64,000 nucleotides of DNA from Laguncularia racemosa (taxonomy: Eukaryota > Streptophyta > Magnoliopsida > Myrtales > Combretaceae). The stretch is taken from positions 7,502,001 to 7,566,000 of the forward strand of contig JBBMOL010000018.1 of assembly GCA_037954665.1 (NCBI GenBank), written 5' to 3'. Made by a program: the position numbers and the translations under genes. This document shows positions 22,341 to 34,663 of the stretch, piece after piece (position 1 is the stretch's first letter; the number at the start of each line of letters is the position of its first letter). The notes under the pieces are model-generated. The model ran no database searches and was not told the DNA's origin. It was given only the letters and a program-made list of their open reading frames with translations.

Positions 22341-25300
22341 CTAATTCCTATACTTCTTCCCCTTCGACCGCGTAGGTTTTGGTTCTCTGCTGGTGACGGC
22401 TTCTAATGCTCTAACTCTTGCCTGAGTCTTCTCCAATTGAGCTTCTAGGGCTTTCTTTCTCTGGTTAGACTCCTTGAATCTACTTTTCCAAACATCCTTT
22501 TTGTTGTTCACGGTCTCAAAGTGGACTTCTATCTGAGCTCTGACCTGTTCCATATAGGTTTTCATTTCTGGACCCATGTTGCTCGATGCAAGCTGAGTGA
22601 CATTTAGGACCCAATATGCCCTTTCTCCTATCTGGTATAACTGGTTGATCACAAAATCTCTTGTAGCTCAATGTTTGCCTATTTCCCCATCTAGATCTCC
22701 GAGGTCTATATTAGGGCTCTCAATCCAGGCTTCCCATAGAGCTTTAACCTCTATTAGCTTCCCGATTTTCTCAACTACTAACATGCTCAGATCTTGGTAT
22801 TTGAATATGATTCCTCCCAATGATGGCTTGTAAACTATGTCTTGAATAGTATCGAATTGACGGACCACCGAGTTTGGATGATACCCTGTGCACCCATTGA
22901 GCCAATCAATGGAACAGCTTAAAAGTTCCTGCACGTTAGGATAACCTTATTGCAAACCTAGCGGTCTAAAGAATGTCGTTGGCTGATAGAGCCATTTTAT
23001 ACTCAATCTTTATAGTATAAATTGTGTTAAATTATTATTGATTTTATAGAAATCATAAGGAAATGGTACTTTAATTCTATCATCGTGATAAATCAGGTTA
23101 AATGGAGTCAAGGATGCTAATTCAAGTAAATTAGAGAAGCCATCTACAACTTGGTTCAAAGACAAGGATTTACACCGTCGGAGGGAAGTACATGGGCGTG
23201 TAATTGAAGTACACGACCGTATACTTGATTTTGAATCAACAGGAAGATACACGGTTGAAGTACACGGTCGTGTAGCTAACTAAGAACTAGCACGGTTTGA
23301 GGCACGGCTAAGGTTCAAATCGTGCCCCTCACTGGACAAGAAGGCGGAAATGTGGACTTTGAATAGAGAGAGACACGGCTTAGGGCACGGCCGTGGTGGA
23401 AGCCGCGGGAGAAACCGTGCTTGGAGCCGTGGTGGAAGCTAGGTGTGCCAAGGAGAAGAAAGTGTGGAACATCAACCAGATGAAGGCACGGCTTGAAATC
23501 TAGCAGTGGGTGTAACCATAGTACACACTGGACACGGATGAAGACTTGTAGATTATTGACAGATGAAGGCACGGCTTTAAATTTGGCTATGTGTGTAACC
23601 GTGGTACACACTGGGCGCGGATGAAGACTTGAAGAATATGCACAGAGGATGGTACGGCATAACCCACGGCCGTGTGGTAGGGTGTGCCAGGTAGACGAAT
23701 CTTCACTTCTCGAAATCTACTTGGAAAAGGAAAGACATTTTCGTATCTTGCTCGCAAAAGATCACATGCTATCCCTCTAATAATATAAATAGAGCCAACC
23801 CTAGAGGGTTAGGGGCAATCTTTGAATCTTGGATCACCTTGGAGACAAGAAGGAAACGCGGAGGCAGAGCAGGCAGCCGGAAACAAAGGCTTGTCATGTT
23901 TTTATTTTTATTTTTCGTTTTATTGATGAACATGTGTAGCTAAGCTACTTTTCTAGCCAAAGGATTATAGATGTTTAATTCTCCACGAATTGTGAGGTCT
24001 AATTGACTTGTATTTAATCTATTCTTTGTTTTCGGGTATTCATATATCTTCTGATCGTTTTGTCATTATTATCTTTGTTGATTGGTATGAATAGAGCTCT
24101 TCTACTCAATTAGCAAGTTAATATATTGTCAACTAGCACGTCAAATCCGTAATTGTTTGATTGTTCTAGTCTTAGTGACGCAATAACATGTTTGGTTATA
24201 AAAGAGATGATTGAATTCATGTTATGGAGGTGTGTGATCATGTTTAAATAGGTTATCTTATAATCTACTGGCATGAATTGGTGGTCTCTCTAGATCTTAA
24301 TGCTATTGATAGATTAAATCCTAAGCGCTTGTCTAGGGTTGTTTAATCAATAAGAGAAATAATTCAAAGCATTTGTCTGAGGTTATCGAGGAAGTAAGGA
24401 GAGATAGGTTGTTAGAGCTTGTTAATTACCATAACCAGTTTATCTAGAACTAAGAATAGAAAACATTTGCATCGATGATCAATTCCTAGAATTAAACTAT
24501 CTTGATTCCTTTGGCTAGGCTTTTATTAATATCCAATTTTCTTACCTTGTTTTACTTTATTTTGATTCACAAACAAAACTCCCCATTTTTCTTTTCCCTT
24601 TTATTCTCCTTGAATAGAAATAAGTTTAACCAATCTCTGTGGATTCGACCCTACTCACCACTATATGCAAATCATATAATTGTCTAGGAGTAGGTTTTAT
24701 TTTTGTTGGATTCGACACCCATCATTGGCACTGAAACCTTTAAGTACTTTCACCCAACTATGGCTAGAAAGATCATCAGGCAACTTCATCCTTTCTATGC
24801 AAGAATCTACAAGATTTACTTGTTAGGCTAATGATTTCCTGACCATGTTCAATCCAAAGCACTTGAGATGGCTCACAAACTAAATTAAGATGAGGTTGAT
24901 GTTTGAGCGAAGAATTCCATGACCCTTCTTCTTTACAAAATTCAGATTCCAAATCTATTCAGCTAGTAGGGTTGGGATATAAGATTTCCCTTTTAAGAAT
25001 TGAAACACCAACTCTGCAACCCTATAGTGGATGTGAAAGATCCCAATAGGAAAAATAATAATTGCAAATGTTGTCAAGATGAAAGCATAAACCCGTCTTT
25101 GTTTGTAACTCTTGGGATCTCCACATAAGATGTCTTTCTTACTCCCATCATCACACCGAGTTACGAACCAAGCCTCCAATTCATCCATTCGGAGGCAGTA
25201 CCCATTGCTATTTCCCAACACTCGGTTAATCACTACCTTGCGAATTCCTAGAAGTCTAATAAAAATACCAATTAGCCCAGCCTCTAGATCTAGCACATAC

Positions 25301-25470
25301 ACCCCATTGGCAAGTGAAAGGGCTTGGAGAAGCTGAGTATATTCCTCTATGGTTGGTAATATAGCCCGAATTAAAGGTAGGTTGACATCCATTTTCATCA
25401 ACAAGAAAATGGGCCTTATTTTGCTCTGGATGAAGGTCTGCTCTTCAGGGCTCTATAAGGTGAACCAATG
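22341..25470 (-). pseudogene. E3 accessory gene, DUF7745-like, split by a solo LTR
   Basis: Minus-strand pieces run from N- to C-terminus at 25404-24955, 24954-24730, 22983-22668 and 22652-22341. The first has LPTIEEYTQLLQAL and, later, IIIFPIGIFHIHYRVAELV then IPTLLAE. The third has GYPNVQELL and GYHPNSVVRQFDTIQDI. The last is a charged coiled-coil-like tail (EAQLEKTQARVRALEA) ending in a basic stretch. Order and motifs resemble the DUF7745 family of plant retroelement-associated proteins; function is unknown. Stops (for example right after LLAE) and the 1.7-kb solo LTR at 22984-24724 break it. I assign the family from memory of its motifs. Confidence 0.55.
22984..24724 (+). mobile_element. 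Solo LTR copy A of the 1.7-kb family, TSD TTGGC
   Basis: 1741 bp, starting TGATAGAGCC and ending CGACACCCATCA, flanked by perfect TTGGC at 22979-22983 and 24725-24729. It is very similar to copies B (37685-39435) and C (41864-43488). Two exact CACGGCCGTG palindromes lie at 23386-23395 and 23665-23674, and many CACGG/CCGTG half-sites lie across 23180-23690. No internal region or partner is present. It interrupts the E3 accessory gene. Confidence 0.9.
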
Positions 25471-26092
25471 GTCCAATACCAATTTAGGATCCAAAGGTTT
25501 ACAAACCTGGATTTCTTTGCGAAGGAGGCGGTCAATTATAGTGCTAACCATCTAGCAAAATTACAATAAAAATTTCAAATTACAAACAAATGTCTTATAA
25601 AACACTATAAAAATTCTTTTACAATCAATCGCATCTGAACTCTAAAGAAAGAAATTACATCATTAATCATCTGCAGGTTCATGATTTCATGTATGCAAAG
25701 AGGTGGGTTCTAAAGGTTCCCAAGCTCTATAACCTCCCACATTCTCGAAGAAATGGATCTCTAGCCATATCGAAGCATTAGATGGGGTAGTTTAATCGGC
25801 TCCGAGCAGTGAATATTTCACTTCACCCGAAACTTACACAATGGCTCCCCGTCCTAGGATCCTAAGACGGCCTAAGTCTGACCGCATCTAATAACACAAT
25901 TGCATGCATGGAAATTCAATAATAATAAAAAAAAAAAACTAATTTTATTAAATCCCTGGATCACGAGTAAATACAAACATTAGTGCAAACAATATTTTAC
26001 AACATAAGAGCTAATTAAAAATATCTAGAAAGCATGATTTCAGAAGGTTTAAGTGGCTAGCCAACTATGGGTCCCTAGTGGAGTCGCCATTC
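25471..26092 (-). other. E3 leader between 5' LTR and accessory gene
   Basis: This is non-coding sequence downstream (in minus direction) of the E3 5' LTR. The primer site TGGCGACTCCACTAGGGA is at 26089-26072 on the minus strand, three bases from the LTR. No other feature is recognised. Confidence 0.6.
26072..26089 (-). other. E3 primer binding site
   Basis: TGGCGACTCCACTAGGGA lies on the minus strand, three bases inside the right LTR. Its first 12 bases match the E1 primer site except for one C/T difference. This fixes the element's orientation. Confidence 0.75.
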
Positions 26093-27927
26093 TATCGAGT
26101 CTAATTTTAAAATTTTACATTATCTTTCTAATTCGATTCACATTAGATCTTATGCTCATCCAATATAAATCCTCGACTTGAACTAAGAATTTTATTATTT
26201 ATTTGCAATCACTAACCAATTGGAGTAGGGAAAAATTATTGAATTAAAATTGATTGAGCGGATTAATTCTAACCTAGACAACTAGTCGATGAAATCTCCT
26301 CTTTTTATTTTTATAAAAGAAGAAGAAAGAAAAACCAAAGATTCTTGACTCAGGGGCTATCCTATTAAAATCATAAAGTTACCACCTTATCCTTCTAAAA
26401 TCTGAATTATGTTAAAATATCTTTTTTTAGCATAAAAAGAAAATACTAGAACAACGATACAATGATTATACTAATAATGATTTGAAAATATTTTTTTTAT
26501 TCTTTCTAGAGTTACCCCATTAGGGTGCCTACGTACCGTTATTCAAAATCAAACAGGTCGTAATTCACTTTTCATAAAACTTTAGTGGATTGTTTTGATT
26601 TTAATTATGAAAACATGTTGAGTTTATGTTTATTATTACTTTAAAATTTTTCAAAAAAAATTCTAATTCTAAGCTTTATTATAATTTTTTTAATATTTAT
26701 TATTATTATTTTTTATTTAAAAAACTAAAACCTCTAATTCAAAAAAAGATCAATTATATTATATATATATATATATATTTAAAAGAAGTTTTCTAAGTGA
26801 TAAAAATGTTTATCATTTTTAGACATGTATACTTATTTATTTATTAAAACTCTAAACCTAATTCTAATAATTTTTTTATTTTTATAATAGTAAATGAATA
26901 AATAAATAAATAAAATAATAAAAAAAGGGATCCGGCTAACCTGGTCGTGGTTCGGATCGGATTGGGTTAGGTCGGATCACGGTGATCGGAGCTTGTTTGA
27001 CGGTGGCTTTCTGACGATTGTTGAAGGCTGTTGAGGAGTCGAAACCTAGGTTCTCAAGGGCGTGGAGTCAAATGGTGTTGTCACTTTGCACTAAAGATCG
27101 CTCTTAGTGGTGGTTCTGATGGTGGTCGTCAGTGGAGGCTTGAAGAACTTCGGCGAAGGCTTCAACTCGTGTATTTCTCTCCTCTTTTTTTCTCTTCTGA
27201 TTGCTTCCTTCACTTCCTCTCATCAAGTCCTATTTATAGGCTCCCAAAATCGAGCTTGATAAGCTCAGATCTCCTTCATCATTGAGACCTATCCTCATCC
27301 ATTTTTTATTTTCTTTTAATTCGTGTTAATCTTTGATTTTTGTTAAAATTGATGTTAATTTGATGATGTTTATCCTATTTTAGTTAAAGATCTGCTGGAT
27401 TTGTGTAAAAAAATCGAATAAAAATGGCTGGATTTCCTTTCTCCCACGTCGACACCGATCTCAAATGGAGGTTGAAGACAAGCATGCAACCAGCGCGTGC
27501 AATTTCGTCGTCTAATCGCGTGCTACCATGTGGCAACTGGAAGAAAAAAATTGCAAAACGACACAAATGCCTCCCCCGAGTTTCAAACCTATGACCTGAC
27601 CCCCCACCCCCCCCCCCCCCCTTTATGTGCACGAGGCCAACGACTAGACCAACTGGGCTAACCCATTTCTCAATTTTCTATTGCACACAAATTATATGTA
27701 CACATGACAATTTTTATTAATTTAACATTATTTTGACATTCTAAAATTTTATAAAAATTTCTTAATGTCTTTTATTGTTATTTCTACCTTCATTTTCCAA
27801 AATTGGTGTATTATTCCTATTTATTTTATTTTTTGTCATTATTTTTCCTTCATTTATGAAAAATAGAAGAAAAATTGAAAAAAAAAAACATTAATTATGA
27901 TTAGAGGGCAAAAATGGAGTGTTTACA
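26093..27927 (-). repeat. E3 5' LTR (right copy)
   Basis: 1835 bp, homologous to 17469-19380. The plus-strand start has decayed from TGTCGAG to TATCGAG. It includes a (TA)n tract at about 26758-26779, an interrupted C run at 27600-27621 and the second tRNA-like module. Promoter activity for E3 should lie here, on the minus strand. Confidence 0.85.
27578..27664 (-). other. tRNA/SINE-like module in E3 right LTR
   Basis: The minus strand begins GGGTTAGCCCAGTTGGTC at 27664, which is close to the 5' end and A-box of a tRNA (AGCCCAGTTGG). It runs through the G run and ends with GGTTTGAAACT at 27589-27579, a B-box with one change. It is the same module as 19026-19122. Confidence 0.5.
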
Positions 27928-28400
27928 AGGGGTAAAGTTTGTATGGAATGACTAATGTGAAACAAGCTTCATGACATTAAAGGAGAGATTGACTTCTACA
28001 CCAGTGCCTACTCTAGTAGTCAATGGTGAAGAATTTATGGTATACAGCAATGTGTCTATCCAAGGACTAGGTTATGTATTGATGCAAAATGATAAGGTAA
28101 TTGCATATGCATCTAAACAGTTGAATCCCTGTGAGAAGAACCACCCGACACATGATTTGGAATTAGCAACCATAGTATTTGCACCCAAATTGTAGAGACA
28201 CTACTTGTATGGGGAGAAGTGTAGAATATTCATAGATCACAAAAGCCTTAAGTACCTCTTTACCTAGAAGGAGTTAAATATGAGGTAAAGATGTTTGGCT
28301 AGAACTGATAAAGGACTATGACTTAGACATCTACTACCATCCGAAGAAGGCAAACGTAGTTGCTGATGCACTCAGTATAAAGAAGCATAGTAATCCGGTA
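27928..28400 (+). pseudogene. E2 RNase H, after E3
   Basis: E2 pol resumes immediately after the AGGGG repeat (27928-27932). 27971-28195 is open with TLVVNGEEFMVYSNVSIQG, where the usual catalytic Asp appears as Asn, then VIAYASKQLNPCEKNHPTHDLEL and, after a stop, HYLYGEKCRIFIDHKSLKYLF. These are the standard RNase H landmarks of gypsy pol. Stops are at 28193 and beyond. Confidence 0.75.
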
Positions 28401-29400
28401 ACATTGATCACAACTCAGAAGAAAATATGCAAAAATTAGATCTAGAGATTGTGACTTAGGAAATCGAAGCTAAACTTGCCAACTTACGAATACAATCAGT
28501 GTTAATAGATAGAATCAAAGCTGCACAAGTTGATGATACAAGGGTGCAGGAGATTAAGAAAAGAATGGAAGAGGGAAGAGCTGTAGATTTTAATAAAGAT
28601 GAAGAGGAGGTGTTGAAATATGGTCACAGGTTATGTGTGCCAAGTGTAGATGAACTAAAGAACAAAATATTGAAGGAGGCACATTCTTTTGGGTACTCCA
28701 TTTACCCTAGAAGTACCAAGATGTATAAGGATCTAAAGAGCCATTATTAGTGGAGGAACATGAAGAGAGAAATTGTCGATTATGTATTGAAATGCCTAAC
28801 ATGCCAACAAATAAAGATAGAACATTAGAGACCTCTTGGATGTTACAGCCTTTACTGATACTAGAGTAGAAATGGGAACATGTGACCATAGACTTCGTCA
28901 CAGCACTACCTAAATCTGTGACTAAGTTGGACACCATATGAGTGATTGTGGATTAGCTTACAAAATTTGCTCACTTTATATCTATAGGCATTAGGTATAA
29001 ACTTGGGAAGCTGACACAAATCTACATCAAAGAGATTATAAGGTTACATGGGGTAATGGTCTCCATAGTGTCAGATAGAGACACTAAATTTGTGGGGAGA
29101 TTTTAGAATAGTCTGCATAGGGCTCTAGGGACAAAGTTATAGTTTAGTATGACTTTTCACCCACAAACGAATGGTCAATTAGAGTGAACTACTCAAATAT
29201 TGGAGGACATGTTGAGGTTGGTGAATTAGATCTTAGTGGAAATTAGGATGAACATTTGCCCTTAGTAAAACTCACCTATAATAACAGTTATCAAGCTACC
29301 ATCTAAATGGCACCATATGAGGCGTTATATGGAAGAAAGTGTTGATCACCTTTACATTGGGATGAGGTGAGTGAGAAATAGATATTGGGACTTAATCTAG
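28401..29400 (+). pseudogene. E2 integrase
   Basis: 28499-28750 is open and includes the zinc-domain region (HSFGYSIYPRSTKMYKDL), followed by LKCLTCQQIK. The core shows DFVTALPKS near 28895, VSDRDTKFVGRF near 29075 and PQTNGQLE near 29170, so the D, D and E positions are visible. Many stops interrupt it, including a TGA right after the QLE glutamate that is explained by CGA to TGA. Confidence 0.75.
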
Positions 29401-29989
29401 TACAAGATGCAATTGACAAAGAGTTGATTAAGTAGAGAATGCAATCAGCCCAAAGTCGTCAAAAATCATATACAGATAAGAGGAGATGCCCATTGGAGTT
29501 CCAAGTTAGAGATCATGCGTTACTAAAGATCTCACCAACCAAGGGAGTAATAAGGTTTAAACCGAAGGGGAAATTGAACCTTAGATTTGTGGGACCCTTC
29601 AAAATTCTTGAGAGAATTGGACTAGTGGCTTACAAATTAGCATTGCCACTAAGTCTAGCTGGGGTACACAATGTATTCCACATTTCCATGCTAAGGAAAT
29701 ATGTACCCAACCTAGATTAAATGATTGTACTAGAACCTCTGCAAGTGCAACCAAATCTCACCACAATGGAGAGACCTATTAGGACTATGAATACTAAAGA
29801 GCAAACATTGAGGAGACGGGTTATCAAGTATGTTAAGGTATAATGGAGCAACCAAATAAAAAGAGAAGCAACTTGGGAATTAGAAAAGGAGATGAGAAGA
29901 AGATACCCAGAACTCTTCAATAATCTAAGTAATTTTTTAGAACAAAAATTATATATATATATATATATATAATATTACTCATATATTTA
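29401..29989 (+). pseudogene. E2 pol C-terminus with chromodomain-like segment
   Basis: 29439-29720 is open: RQKSYTDKRRCPLEFQVRD, LNLRFVGPFKILERIG and VFHISMLRKYVPNL are the usual integrase C-terminal landmarks. After a stop, 29760-29935 reads RPIRTMNTKEQTLRRR, VKV.WSNQ and EATWELEKEMRRRYPELF. This is the chromodomain-like tail of Tekay-type chromoviruses, thought to guide insertion to heterochromatin. A (TA)n tract follows at 29950-29970. Confidence 0.75.
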
Positions 29990-31975
29990 CATTCACCCTC
30001 ACTTACAAGAATTTTCATTATATATAACAATAATAAAATCTGCTAAAGATAAGATAGGGAATACGATTTATTCTTAGGGGCAAGATAGTCTTTTCGTGAC
30101 CTAGGTATATAAGCTTCCTTTAACCTAGGTTTAACCTTTCCCCCATTTGTTACTGCAAAACGCCAAGTTACTCCACAGAAACTCTCTTAAAGAAATAGAA
30201 CCCTAAACCCTTCTTGTGAAAATCCATGAGAGAAGAAGACAACCACGCCATCGCTAGTTTACCGAATCAAGGTAAGTGCATAGATCGATGATTATTAATC
30301 ATTATTTACGTATGTATATAGTAGCGTAGGGATTAATGAATTAAGACTAATTACATATCAAGATCAATCGATGCTATGCAAGGTTTGAAACAAGCAATTC
30401 AAGCATCCTAATTATGATCTGAGTTAATTAAGTATACCTACTCATGTATTACGTTAGAAATTTCATATTACATAGATCAATCGGGTTAAATTTATTAGAA
30501 ATCAGACAAAAGGATTGATTTACAGACAAGAGAAAATGGAATTTGGGGATGAACAACGACCTATACAGCCAGGTCCACGCCCGTGTACCTTCCCGTGCTA
30601 AAATACGAAGTGTATAGTAAGGTACACGGCTATAGACACGCCCGTATACATGAGCATATCAAATTTATAAAATTCCAAAAGGGTACATGACCTCTAACAT
30701 GACCATGTACTTCCCTATGCTAAATTGCCAAAGTACACGGCTTCTAGCACGGTTGTGTACTAGATCATGTCAACTTACATGGCCTCCAACATGGCCATGT
30801 TAAGTTGAAATGTGTTCCTTTCATGTTATTTTGTTGAAATACGATCTTAAAGTGAATGTAATTGAAATTATGTATAGGTTTGGGAGACTTGTGAAGCTAG
30901 AGAAGTGTAAGGAAAACACAGTTTTGCAAAGTCAGGTATGTGTATACCATGTTTGTTGCTTGTGTTTGATAAGTTAGATATCATGTGTGGATTTAATACT
31001 ATTGTAAATGAACTTGATGCATATGCATGTGATTGTGAATTGCTGGGTCTAAGAAATTGAGTGTGTGTTGATGTTATCGGGGTGGCACTTCAATAATCGA
31101 TATGTGACATTGTCCCTAATGAAGTCGTGTAACGAAATGATCCAAGTAGTTTGTGTAAGGATATTTGTTTGTGGAAGGATATTGTGTGACTGATTGTGGA
31201 AAGTCATTGTGCGAGAATTGAAAGGTTAAAAGGACTCATGAACTTATGGATAGTAGGAAACACACACTATCATATATACTATTATTATTATGTATGGAAA
31301 ATAGACTCATGGACCAAAAAGGAACACCCTTTGTTATATATATATATATATATATATTGTTTGTGGAAGGATTAAGTAGTTATGTGTAAGGAGGTATGAC
31401 GATTTTGATTATAAAATTGTGCGTTAGCTAAAGGTTGTTAAAGATAAATAAAATTATGTATGAATATTGTGTTGCATCATGCATACGTTATTGCTTTTGT
31501 CATGGCATGTGTACGTATTTGTAGGTACACATAGTGTTGGACATTAGCTCACCCCTTGTGGAAACCTTTTTAGTTGCAAATGCCATATGAGAGATTATAG
31601 GGTATGATAAGACCCTAGTGGAGACTAATCAGGATCTAGAGAATAAGGAAAATGTAAAATATGTCTATTATGACAAGTAGTAAACAAATGGTTAAAAGGA
31701 TGATTAATAGTTGAAATGGTTTATGAATTGACAATTATTGTAGTATTTTAATTGTTGAAAGCTTCCACTGTAATGAGTTAAGGAGATTTGATTATGATGT
31801 ACCGTTGATGATAGACCTCTTTATAAATCTTTTGTGCATGAAGAATAGTTTTTATGATTCATTATGAATTTATGAATGTTAATATTGGAAAATTGTAGTA
31901 TCTGAGCCTTTGCATGTCTTTATATAACAGAGACATGTGGCGGGTTATAGCACTACCGCGTTCTAGAGCGTTACA
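29990..31975 (+). repeat. E2 3' LTR
   Basis: About 2.0 kb, ending GAGCGTTACA. It is homologous to the 5' LTR over almost its full length. The left boundary is approximate because the terminal 40 bases are diverged and lie next to a TA tract. The CACGG/GTGT-rich part is at 30565-30805. Confidence 0.7.
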
Positions 31976-31980
31976 CTCTA

Positions 31981-32809
31981 GCTTTGAGATAATATGTCTA
32001 CCCAAAATTTCCACCTGGAGGGTGGCTATCTGTGGAACGCAAACTAGGTGGTAGAGAGGGAAAACTCCTTTCTTTCATTCCTAAAGTGCAAAATCAAATT
32101 TGCATCAATGGTGTCTCTCATGCTTGCGTGGGGCTCACATATGATAAAGCGAAGCATAGCATCAATGCGAGCCATCGCGCAAAGCTCTTGACACTTGATT
32201 TTGTCCCAAAAAGTATCTTTGGAGATAGTCTCATCCAATCACATATCTCGAGGACTCAGGATTGGCAGTGGATGTCCATTTGAGTGCACCAGTAAGTTTT
32301 TTTGTTTGATTACTAGTGGATGTCCATTTGAGTGCACCAGTAAGTTTTTTTATTTGATTACTTCTGTGCCTTTTTCCTTCGATTTACAGTGTTACCAATG
32401 ACGAGACAAAACCAATAAAATATATATATATATATATGAGGAAGAATGCTTCGGTCAGCAACTTTAGCAATCCAAATAAAGGAGGTACAAATATGCAATC
32501 GTGCATGTCGAGCATTATTCATGGGAGGATCCTTAAGAGAAAAAGATCTATAAGATGGCCGATCTTCATCCTCTTTGGGAAGCGAAATCGCGCCTAAATT
32601 TTCAGCTTCAGAAGATGGTAAAAGAAAAAAAAAGATGAAATTAAACCAGAACAGATTTTGGAGCTAGCCAGCATATCCAAGACACCGAAGTTAACATAAT
32701 AAACAGATATCCATGAACGACATTGCAAGTAGAGCTGGTAACCATGGCCATCATGAAGAACTGGTTCCGTGGAAACTGCATCTTATCGAACCTCTCCCTC
32801 ATTCTTCTT
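31981..32809. other. Left part of host-fragment block, no gene recognised
   Basis: This DNA follows the right TSD of E2 (31976-31980). The open plus frame 32032-32283 has no motif I know. A tandem 48-bp duplication lies at 32267-32362 and a short TA tract near 32421-32436. Part may be 3' untranslated sequence of the neighbouring minus-strand UBP pseudogene. Confidence 0.5.
32267..32362. repeat. Two tandem copies of a 48-bp unit
   Basis: The units 32267-32314 and 32315-32362 differ at a single base (a G/A in the T-rich tail). Each begins AGTGGATGTCCATTTGAGTG. No function is apparent. Confidence 0.85.
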
Positions 32810-32815
32810 GATTAA

Positions 32816-34663
32816 TTACTCAATTTGTTCATTCCTTGCTGATTTTCTAAAAGAAACAGACTTTACATCGCCCAAGCCATTAGCAGATGCTAATCTCTCG
32901 GAATCAGTTTCCCCACTACTTCTACTATCTAACTTTCTCCATTGCTTAGTCATGTCATAATGCAGAACTGTAAAACTTCTTGCTCCTTCCGTATTCACCT
33001 GCTTATCTGGTCGATAATCTTTGCACATTGGATCTCTACAATCTGTTTGAGATCTGCAAGTTCCTGACAAATCAGAAGCCAGTGGCCCCAACTTGGTCAT
33101 TAGTGCCTTTCCCGCATAAAAGGGAGAGGAAGACGATGACGAAGTGTCAGAATCGGAGGAATCCTTCAAAGAGCTGTTCCAACCACGCACTCCATCCCCA
33201 GATGTATAATCGGAAAGATCATCAGCTCTAGACGAATCCCGTGTACTATCGGTACTGCAAGAACCTTCATCGGAATTGCTGCTAAATAGAGAAGAACTAT
33301 CACTAGAATCTTCTCCTAAAATCTTTTGTATCCGGTGAAATTGCAAATAAAAGTTATCAATGTTCCCTGGTGTATCAAAAGACGTTGAGTTGTGGTACAG
33401 ATCACCCAGAGATGCAGCCGTTGATCTAATGTTCAAGGACGGAATATTTTCAACACATTTTACAGAAACTCCTTTCAGCCTGGGATCAGAAGTATATAAG
33501 CCTCTGCAGCTAAGACACTTGCAAGTTCCACCGGTGCTACCGTGCTATCATCAATCTTGAACCATTTATTTTGGGGGTTTTTGACATAGCACACATAGTG
33601 ACATGAAAATGCAGCATTCATGACATCCAAGTGGACAATTACTCCATAAAGCCTGTATATAGTCGATTTATCACTTGTCCCACTCATGTAAGGAGCCAGA
33701 TTAAGGATCTCTGGAAACCGAATCGATCTGGTGAGCTTCCCAAATTTACCTGACTGGAATCTCTTCAATGCAATTGTGAGGACTTTTGGAGCCTCCAATA
33801 TGGTCAACTTCTTTCTAGCCTTCTCATAGGATTTGCATCTGAGGCATTGATACTTATTTTCACCATCAAGAATCTCAGATTCTGTAAATTGCCGAAGAGC
33901 ACCCTCCAAGGTTCCAACATCTCCCTATATTTCAACAGTCATATCCATCATTCTTTCATGCCGCTCGGACTTTTCTTGACACTCGTTGCATCGTATCTTT
34001 GACTGAAGATAGCCTCCAAATGTCAGACCTATCAAAGTGGTTTCTCCTGCAGAGGAATCAGACTTTGCTTCGCACGATTCCATACAGCAAACAGACTACA
34101 TTGCATCAATAGCATACCTTAAGAACTCATGGGCATCTTCCTCTTTCCCACTTTCAAGTAGAATTCCATGGTTCCGCAATTGGGAAACAATTGCGATAGG
34201 AGATTTTGGAGAACTCCTTTCTTTTGGCTTTAAAATCAGAGGCTCAAACTCACACATAAAACACCAATTCCTCTTTGCACATGATTTAGAATGTCGCCTC
34301 TGGAGGAAGTAGGCAGTAAGAGGAGTGAATGCCAGGCACTGCAACACGGCATTCGCATAACAACTGTTCCCACAATTTATCGGTCCACAAGGGTGTAATG
34401 CCACGTCTTTCCACGTATAAGGCTTGACAAAGAACTCATAAGAAAAGAGTCCCTTAACCTGCAGCCACAGAGGATGAAGAATGAGTAGCTTGGACCTCAT
34501 CAGCCTTTTCGGTTGTTATGCGCTGTGGTAAAGAATGCTCTTCTTCATTGGCTAGTGCAAGAAGACTAGAAGGGCTGGACAATGATAAGAACTTGGAGCC
34601 TTTAAGCTTCTCTTTAATGGGCGCAAGTGCAATATCAGCAGTGCCATCGGACCTTTTGCTGCT
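32816..34663 (-). pseudogene. Ubiquitin carboxyl-terminal hydrolase (UBP16/17-like) pseudogene
   Basis: Minus-strand reading has the USP Cys box GPINCGNSCYANAVLQCL, with catalytic Cys codon at 34362-34360. It continues EDAHEFLRYAIDAM, CNECQEKSERHERMM, and the His box CHYVCYVKNPQNKWFKIDDS (33590-33540), then a Ser-rich tail (EGSCSTDSTRDSS) typical of the UBP16/17 group. Such enzymes cleave ubiquitin from proteins. Disruptions are: a frameshift near 34458, TAG at about 34098, TAG at about 33927, and a frameshift near 33480. The catalytic Cys, His and Asp persist. No introns are evident and the N-terminal part is missing, so it is a 5'-truncated, probably captured copy. Confidence 0.8.

Larger units (their letters stand above)
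17469..27927 (-). mobile_element. E3: non-autonomous minus-strand LTR element inside E2 pol
   Basis: This 10,459-bp element has LTRs at 17469-19380 and 26093-27927 and a perfect AGGGG TSD. Minus orientation is set by the primer site TGGCGACTCCACTAGGGA next to the right LTR and a purine tract (ACAAAGAGGGGTAGT) next to the left LTR. The internal region has a broken DUF7745-like gene, a tandem repeat array and much AT-rich non-coding DNA, but no gag finger, RT, RNase H or integrase. It must have moved with enzymes from a partner. The primer-site type matches E1, so a Tat/Ogre-like partner is plausible. Confidence 0.8.
12545..31975 (+). mobile_element. E2: Tekay/Del-type chromovirus inserted in E1
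   Basis: This 19.4-kb unit is two LTRs of about 2 kb around gag-pol, with E3 (10.5 kb) nested in pol, leaving about 9 kb of its own. The primer site is of initiator-Met type. Domain order is gag, protease, RT, RNase H, integrase and a C-terminal chromodomain-like segment, which fits the Tekay (Del) branch of chromoviruses. Coding regions carry many stops. The LTRs have diverged visibly, including a microsatellite of different length, so the insertion is not recent. Confidence 0.85.

Noticed and set aside
32032..32283. Plus-strand open frame of 83 codons and its minus-strand shadow
   Set aside because: No recognisable motif; it overlaps the start of a tandem duplication and may be untranslated sequence of the UBP pseudogene.
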